A DNA stretch of 64,000 nucleotides, from contig NZ_MECL01000224.1 of assembly GCF_014596445.1 (NCBI RefSeq), positions 1 through 64,000 on the forward strand, written 5' to 3'. The position numbers were made by a program, and so were the translations under genes. Shown here in pieces: positions 59,341-64,000 of the stretch. Numbering within the stretch: the first letter of the stretch is position 1; each line of letters begins with the position of its first letter. Below the pieces are notes generated by a model. The model worked only from the letters and a program-made list of their open reading frames with translations, was not told where the DNA came from and ran no database searches. The stretch is from Streptomyces sp. CBMA29. GTDB lineage: Bacteria > Actinomycetota > Actinomycetes > Streptomycetales > Streptomycetaceae.

Positions 59341-59958
59341 ATGACTTCCGTGCTCGACCTCGCCCCCGTCATCCCCGTGGTCGTCCTGGAGGACGCGGCG
59401 GACGCCGTACCGCTGGCGCGGGCGCTGGTCGCGGGCGGGCTGCCCGCGATCGAGATCACGCTGCGGACGCCCGCCGCGCTGGACGCGATCCGGGCGGTCG
59501 CGGACGGCGTCCCCGGCGCGGTGGTCGGCGCGGGCACGGTGCTGACTCCTGAGCTGACGGACGCGGCCGTGGGCGCGGGGGCCCGTTTCCTGGTCAGCCC
59601 CGGCTGGACTGACCGCCTCCTCGACGCGATGCGCGGCGCGGGCGTGCCGTTCCTGCCGGGCGTCTCGACCGCCTCGGAAGCCCTCGGGCTGCTGGAGCGC
59701 GGTGTCACCGACATGAAGTTCTTCCCGGCCGGGGCGGCGGGCGGCGCCGCGTACCTCCGCTCCCTCGCCTCACCGCTCCCCCGGGCCCGCTTCTGTCCGA
59801 CGGGCGGCATCGACGCGGCCCGCGCACCCGAGTACCTGGCGCTCCCGAACGTGGGGTGTGTCGGCGGTACGTGGATGGTTCCGGGCGACGCGGTCCGGGC
59901 CCGGCGGTGGGATCTCGTGGAGAGCCTGGCCCGCGAGGCGGCGGCGCTACGGGGCTGA
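59341..59958 (+). CDS. eda: 2-keto-3-deoxy-6-phosphogluconate (KDPG) / KHG aldolase
   Basis: The 205-residue class I aldolase has IPVVVLEDAADAVPLARAL, AIEITLRTPAAL with the catalytic Glu, GAGTVLTPE, FLVSPG, FLPGVSTASEAL and TDMKFFPA with the Schiff-base Lys, then TGGID. It splits KDPG to pyruvate and glyceraldehyde-3-P (Entner-Doudoroff), or related hydroxyglutarate substrates. ATG 59341 or 59332 are possible. The palindrome upstream indicates sugar-acid-responsive control. Confidence 0.93.
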   Translation: MTSVLDLAPVIPVVVLEDAADAVPLARALVAGGLPAIEITLRTPAALDAIRAVADGVPGAVVGAGTVLTPELTDAAVGAGARFLVSPGWTDRLLDAMRGAGVPFLPGVSTASEALGLLERGVTDMKFFPAGAAGGAAYLRSLASPLPRARFCPTGGIDAARAPEYLALPNVGCVGGTWMVPGDAVRARRWDLVESLAREAAALRG

Positions 59959-60004
59959 CGCCCTCACCAGCCGTACGGACAAGGCCCGTACGGATAGGGC
60001 CCGG

Positions 60005-60670
60005 TCACCGCAGGTGGGCCGTCTCGTTCAGCGACCGCAGCGACGCGTTGCCGTCCGCGTAGTACGCCACCTCCGAGAGCGACGCCGGGGCGAGGTACAT
60101 CCGGAAGAGCGCTTCGGGCGGCGCGCCCAGGGCGAGGCGCGCGAGCGTCTTGATCGGGGTGACGTGACTGACGAGCAGTACGGTACGGCCGCGGTGGGCG
60201 GTCAGCAGCGCGTCGCGGGCCACGGCGACGCGGGCGGCGACGTCGGTGAAGCTCTCGCCGCCGGGCGGCGGGACGTCGGGTGAGCCGAGCCAGGCCGTGA
60301 GTTCGGCGGGCTGCCGGTCCCGTACCTCCGCGAAGGTGAGGCCGTCCCAGGCCCCGAAGTCCGTTTCGCGCAGGCCCTCTTCGAGATGGACGTCCAGGCC
60401 GAGGCGGTCGGCGGCGATCCGGGCGGTCTCGCGGCAGCGGGTCAGCGGCGAACTGACGACGGCCTCGATGTCGTGGCCTTCGCCCAGTGGCCGCTCTGTG
60501 CGCACCGGCCCTTCGGCGCGTACGCTCAGCGCCGCCGCGGCCTGTTCGGCCTGGCGCCGCCCGGCGGCCGACAGCGACGGATCGCTTCCGCCGCTCCCGG
60601 AGAACCGCTTCTCCCCCGTCAGCGCGGTCTCGCCGTGCCGCAGCAGGACGAAGGTGGTGGGCGCCGCCAT
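60005..60670 (-). CDS. histidine phosphatase (phosphoglycerate-mutase-like), stand-alone
   Basis: The 221-residue protein has TFVLLRHGETALTGEKRFSGSGG (catalytic RHG His), SSPLTRCRETA, ETDFGAWDG and VSHVTPIKTLARLAL (second His). In streptomycetes and mycobacteria the corresponding locus typically encodes an RNase HI-phosphatase fusion whose phosphatase half starts with just this PTTFVLLRHGET sequence. Here no RNase H domain precedes it: the zinc-ribbon gene ends 32 bases upstream. It probably acts as an acid phosphatase or on a phosphorylated cofactor. A start at 60754 overlaps the zinc-ribbon gene and is less likely. Confidence 0.88.
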   Translation of the reverse strand: MAAPTTFVLLRHGETALTGEKRFSGSGGSDPSLSAAGRRQAEQAAAALSVRAEGPVRTERPLGEGHDIEAVVSSPLTRCRETARIAADRLGLDVHLEEGLRETDFGAWDGLTFAEVRDRQPAELTAWLGSPDVPPPGGESFTDVAARVAVARDALLTAHRGRTVLLVSHVTPIKTLARLALGAPPEALFRMYLAPASLSEVAYYADGNASLRSLNETAHLR

Positions 60671-60702
60671 GTCGGGCGCCGCACCCCCGTGGACCACCGC
60701 CA

Positions 60703-61446
60703 CTACAGGCCGGACTCGGCCGTACGCACCAGGATTCGGCGGCAGTTCTCGCACCGCACGACGGTGTTGGCGGGCGCGGCCCTGACCTCGTTCAGCTCGG
60801 TGATGTTGAGTTCGAGGCGGCAGCCCTCGCAGCGCTTCTGGTAGAGCCGCGCCGCGCCGACGCCGCCCTGCTGCCCGCGGAGCTTGTCGTACAGCTTGGT
60901 CAGGTCGTCGGGCACGGTCCCCGCGATGACCTCGCGCTCCTTGGCCGCCGTGAAGCCCTCCGCGTCGATGCCCTCGATGGCGGCGGACTTCCGTGCCTCG
61001 GCCTCGGCGACCTTGGCCTGGACGGACTCGACGCGCGCGGCCAGTTCGGTGGCGCGCTCCTGGGCGCCCTCGCGGCGCTCCATAACGTCGAGCACGACGT
61101 CCTCCAGGTCGCCCTGCCGCTTGGCGAGCGAGGTGATCTCGCGCTGGAGGTTCTCCAGGTCCTTCGGCGAGGTGACCGCGCCGGAGTCCAGCCGCTGCTG
61201 GTCACGGGCGGAGCGCTGGCGTACCTGGTCGACGTCCTGCTCGGCCTTGGTCTGCTCGCGCGCGGTGTCACTCTCCTCGGTCTGCGCGGCGACCAGCAGG
61301 TCACGGAGCTGCGCGAGGTCGGCGCCGAGCCGCTCCAGCTCGGCGTGCTCGGGCAGGGTCCTGCGCTTGTGGTCGAGTTGCGCGATACGCGAATCGAGGG
61401 CCTGGACTTCGAGAAGTCGGATCTGGTCGGCGGGCTCGGCGTTCAG
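60703..61446 (-). CDS. coiled-coil zinc-ribbon protein (C4 type), CTG start
   Basis: The 247-residue protein begins LNAEPADQIRLLEVQALD, then a long coiled coil (LDHKRRTLPEHAELERLGADL to about residue 170), and ends in a four-cysteine zinc ribbon CEGC...RCENC with YQKRCEGCRLELN. The family is conserved in actinobacteria and may bind nucleic acid or organise protein complexes. The start is CTG at 61446. It overlaps the Nif3 stop as CTGA and has AGGAG 7 bases upstream. Longer frames from 61656 are antisense to Nif3. Confidence 0.9.
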   Translation of the reverse strand: MNAEPADQIRLLEVQALDSRIAQLDHKRRTLPEHAELERLGADLAQLRDLLVAAQTEESDTAREQTKAEQDVDQVRQRSARDQQRLDSGAVTSPKDLENLQREITSLAKRQGDLEDVVLDVMERREGAQERATELAARVESVQAKVAEAEARKSAAIEGIDAEGFTAAKEREVIAGTVPDDLTKLYDKLRGQQGGVGAARLYQKRCEGCRLELNITELNEVRAAPANTVVRCENCRRILVRTAESGL

Positions 61447-62366
61447 CGGGGGGCTCCTGTGCGGCTGGAAGGGCGGGAAGTGGATTGCGGGAGCTCCTGG
61501 CCGCCCCGGAATTCCGGGGTGTCCGAGCGCTCCGGGGCGACAGCGTGCACTGTCCACGGGTCGGTGACCGCGTACGAGACATGGGTGCGCAGCGCCCAGC
61601 CGTGCCGGTCGGAGATCTCGTCGAGCTGCGCGGCGGCCTGCTCGCACCACGGCCACTCGGTGGCCCAGTGCGCGGCGTCGACCAGCGCGGGCGCGCCGGA
61701 CTCGCGCGCCTCGGAGACCGGGTGGTGCCGCAGGTCGGCGGTGACGTACGCGTCGACGCCCGCCGCGCGGACCTCGGCGAAGAGGCTGTCGCCCGAGCCG
61801 CCGCAGACCGCGACCGTACGGACCGTGGCCCGCGGGTCGCCCGCGATCCGCAGGCCGGTGGCGGTACGCGGCAGCCCTCGCGCCGCCCGCTCGGCGAATT
61901 CGGCCAGGGTCAGCGGTGCGGCGGTCTCGCCGATCCGGCCGAGGCCGCGGCGGCCCGCGGGGTCGGTGGGGTCGGGTACGAGCGGGCCGGTGATCCGCAA
62001 GCCCAGCGCGGCGGCCAGGGCGTCCGATACGCCGGGGTCAGCGCGGTCGGCGTTGGTGTGCGCGACGTGCAGCGCGACCCCGTTCCTGATCAGGTCGTGC
62101 ACGGCGCGGCCCTTGAAACCGGCCGGGCCGGTCGGCGCCACCGTCGTCGTACCGCGCAGATAGAGCGGGTGGTGCGTGACCAGCAGGTCCGCGCCGATCC
62201 GTACCGCCTCGTCGACGACTTCCCGCACCGGGTCGACGGCGAACAGCACGCGCCCGACCTCGGCCTCGGGCTCGCCGCAGACCAGGCCGACGGCGTCCCA
62301 CGCCTCGGCCAGCTCCGGGGGCCAGAGGGCGTCGAGCGCGGCGATGACGTCGGACAGTGTGGGCAC
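61443..62366 (-). CDS. Nif3-like dinuclear metal centre protein
   Basis: The 307-residue protein starts VPTLSDVIAALDALWPPELAEAWDAVGLVCG. Metal-binding segments are LLVTHHPLYLRG, HVAHTNADRADPGVSDALAAALGL and, near the C-terminus, DAAHWATEWPWCEQAAAQL (His, Glu). Nif3 proteins form hexamers and act as metal-dependent hydrolases, in some species as GTP cyclohydrolase type 2 or on nucleotides. The GTG start has no ribosome binding site, and TAACCT 7 bases upstream suggests leaderless expression. It heads the Nif3-zinc ribbon-phosphatase operon. Confidence 0.93.
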   Translation of the reverse strand: MPTLSDVIAALDALWPPELAEAWDAVGLVCGEPEAEVGRVLFAVDPVREVVDEAVRIGADLLVTHHPLYLRGTTTVAPTGPAGFKGRAVHDLIRNGVALHVAHTNADRADPGVSDALAAALGLRITGPLVPDPTDPAGRRGLGRIGETAAPLTLAEFAERAARGLPRTATGLRIAGDPRATVRTVAVCGGSGDSLFAEVRAAGVDAYVTADLRHHPVSEARESGAPALVDAAHWATEWPWCEQAAAQLDEISDRHGWALRTHVSYAVTDPWTVHAVAPERSDTPEFRGGQELPQSTSRPSSRTGAPR

Positions 62367-62639
62367 GGTAGGAAGGTTACCTGGCCGCCCGTGTCCGCCG
62401 GATGCCGTACGCCGTGACCGCGGGCGCCGGGGGGTGCCACGACGGGTGCGCGGGCCCGTTCGTCAAGGGCGCGCGGGGCGCATCCGATGTTCACGGGGAG
62501 CGCGACCGCTCGCCGGGCGGAGCACATCTGCCCCTTCGCACGGAGCAGAACGGGAGAACCCGCACTCTTACGTGTGAACCGCACCGAGTCGCGTTGATCG
62601 TCCGGAAAAATGAAAACTACGGTCCTGTGCCGGAGGTGG

Positions 62640-63992
62640 ATGAGTCATATGAGCGCCAGTACACATGCGAGTACACATGCCAGTGCCAGTGCCATGGAGA
62701 TCCCCCCGGCCGTCCGCGTACTGCGCCGGTCGGGCTTCACGATCGCCGCGGACGGGTCGTACGCGGCCTGCCTCGCCGAGGCTCGCGTACCCGCGCCGGA
62801 GGGGGACGGGTACGCGGACGCGGGTGAAGACGGGAACGGCGGGGGCGGCGTCAGCGGCTGGTTCCCCGAGCGGTGGACGCTCGGGCCCGAGCCGTACGCG
62901 GTGCCGCTGCCCGGCGCCCAGCCGGAGGAGGCCGGGACGCAGGTCGTACCGCTGCCCGACGGGCGCGTCCTGATCCGGCGGCGGGTCGCCGACCGCCACG
63001 ATCTGGCGCTGCTGTACCCGGCGGGGGCCGGTACCGGGGAGGTGCCGATCGGGTCGCTCGGCGGGGATGCAGTAACGCTTCTTCCCCCGTGTCCCTTGGG
63101 TGGGGCGGCTTTCGCGCTCGTCTACGAGGGGGGCTCCGGCGAAGGGGGTTCCGTCAAGGGGGACGGGGTCACGACCGTCTGGCAGGTGTACGGCGCCGGG
63201 AAGGACGGACCTGTCGCCGTCATGCGCGTGCCCGGCCGCTGCACCGGCGGCGTCTGGCTCGACCGTACGGGGCGACTGCTCGCCGTCGACCGTACGCTCG
63301 CCGGCCGCACGAAGGCCGTCGCCGTCGACCTGCGACTCGGCGAGGCCAGCCCGCTCCTCCAGATCACCGAGGACAGCGACGACCGGCTCGTCCTCGCGGA
63401 ACCCGACAGCGGCCTGCTGCTCCTGCGCAGCGACGCCACCGGGGAGGCGCGGCTCGGCTGGGGCGTCCTCGGCAGCCGGCGGCCGGTGCGTTTCCCCGAC
63501 GCGCTCCAGGTGCCGGGCATCCTGCTCACGCCGGTCGCCGCGCAGCCGGGGCAGATCCTGATGCCCGAGGCGGCGGTGGTCGCGCTCCGCGCGGAGGCGC
63601 CGGGCGGGGCGGAGTCGCTGGCGCTGTGGCGACCGGGTGAGCGGCGGCCGCACTGGCGGGCGTCCCCTCCGGGGTGGCTGGGGGCGACGGGGTACTGGGG
63701 GGCCGACGATTTGCTGCGGCTGCCGTGTTCGGTGCCGGAGTGGCCTTGTGGGGTGGCGCCGTACGAGGCACCACGGGTGCGGCCTGCCGCCGGGGCTTCA
63801 GGGGGGCGGCGGCGGCCGGCGGCGCTGCCCGCGGCTCTGCCTGGGCCCGGTTCTTCCGCTGACCTCGGCTCCGGTTCTTCCGCTGACCTCAGCTCCGGCC
63901 CTTCCGCTACGGCTCTGGCCGCGCCGACGCGGTTGCCCTGGCGGGTGCTGCCGCTTCAGCAGGCGCCGCTGGCCGCCGCCAAGGCGGGGTGA
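62640..63992 (+). CDS. uncharacterised beta-rich protein, possible propeller
   Basis: The roughly 450-residue protein starts MSHMSASTHASTHASASAME. It contains repeated beta-hairpin units (GRVLIRRRVADRHDLALLYP; TVWQVYGAGKDGPVAVMRVPG; GGVWLDRTGRLLAVDRTL; SGLLLLRSDATGEARLGWGV) that suggest a beta-propeller. The C-terminal 70 residues are Pro/Ser/Ala-rich with a GSSADL repeat. There is no signal or catalytic motif. GGAGG is 3 bases before ATG 62640 and 12 before ATG 62649, so either may serve. It diverges from the Nif3 operon. I do not recognise a function. Confidence 0.75.
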   Translation: MSHMSASTHASTHASASAMEIPPAVRVLRRSGFTIAADGSYAACLAEARVPAPEGDGYADAGEDGNGGGGVSGWFPERWTLGPEPYAVPLPGAQPEEAGTQVVPLPDGRVLIRRRVADRHDLALLYPAGAGTGEVPIGSLGGDAVTLLPPCPLGGAAFALVYEGGSGEGGSVKGDGVTTVWQVYGAGKDGPVAVMRVPGRCTGGVWLDRTGRLLAVDRTLAGRTKAVAVDLRLGEASPLLQITEDSDDRLVLAEPDSGLLLLRSDATGEARLGWGVLGSRRPVRFPDALQVPGILLTPVAAQPGQILMPEAAVVALRAEAPGGAESLALWRPGERRPHWRASPPGWLGATGYWGADDLLRLPCSVPEWPCGVAPYEAPRVRPAAGASGGRRRPAALPAALPGPGSSADLGSGSSADLSSGPSATALAAPTRLPWRVLPLQQAPLAAAKAG

Positions 63993-64000
63993 CCCCCATG

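Noticed and set aside
60487-62163. 558-codon plus-strand frame
   Set aside because: It is antisense to the phosphatase, zinc-ribbon and Nif3 genes.
1-64000. Prophage, integrative element, IS element or tRNA attachment site
   Set aside because: I found no transposase, integrase, tRNA gene or flanking duplication. The repeats seen are short intergenic families or minisatellites.

Overview
This 64 kb window is actinobacterial chromosome, most likely from Streptomyces or a close relative. The evidence is very high GC, GTG/CTG starts with purine-rich ribosome binding sites, many putative leaderless promoters, Tat/lipobox secreted proteins, LacI/TetR/HxlR regulators, SpoIIE-type phosphatases, and a core block (rnpB, yaaA, KDPG aldolase, phosphatase, zinc ribbon, Nif3) of the kind I associate with Streptomyces. 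I see no rRNA, tRNA, CRISPR array, transposase or prophage.

Layout. 1-6.2 kb: end of a surface-polysaccharide locus (chain-length determinant, glycosyltransferase, cytidylyltransferase, CDP-alcohol phosphotransferase), then a CE4-like lipoprotein coupled to a beta-propeller lipoprotein. 6.3-15.2 kb: single-gene housekeeping and accessory enzymes (serine hydrolase, Bcr/CflA exporter, Gfo/Idh/MocA oxidoreductase, pterin carbinolamine dehydratase, SDR, PhzF, methyltransferase, a second CE4-like lipoprotein, CE7 esterase). 15.5-36.5 kb: a 21 kb carbohydrate island. It holds a CUT1 sugar ABC importer without its own ATPase, a LacI regulator, two GH35 beta-galactosidases (one intracellular, one secreted and multidomain), a ribose/arabinose-type ABC importer, araA-araD-araB and a second LacI regulator. 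Five near-identical palindromes (TGTTAGCGCTCACA type) mark the arabinose regulon. Together the genes fit use of a galactose- and arabinose-containing polymer such as arabinogalactan: the secreted galactosidase trims side chains, two importers take up the products, and the Ara enzymes feed the pentose phosphate pathway.

36.6-42.5 kb: repeat-rich spacers, an APH-fold kinase, an unknown membrane protein, a TetR-SGNH hydrolase pair and a GNAT. 43-48.7 kb: an enolase diverging from a fusion of an HxlR DNA-binding domain to a peroxiredoxin domain, then an AraC regulator diverging from an MFS transporter coupled to a type III PKS/KASIII-like enzyme. 48.7-53.1 kb: a PAS-GAF-PP2C-HATPase stress phosphatase and a TetR-controlled three-gene operon. 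53.2-57.7 kb: an unusual GT-B-like protein facing a two-gene operon. That operon encodes a small helical effector candidate and an NB-ARC/TPR STAND ATPase that share a short RHIM-like motif, and I read it as an NLR-associated amyloid-signalling (programmed cell death or defence) pair. 57.8-64 kb: rnpB and the conserved core block.

The observations I consider most worth following are the STAND/effector pair, the HxlR-peroxiredoxin fusion beside enolase, a 22-codon micro-ORF stitched by ATGA overlaps between two ABC transporter genes, the CTG-initiated zinc-ribbon gene, and repeat families in intergenic DNA, one of which supplies stop codons.
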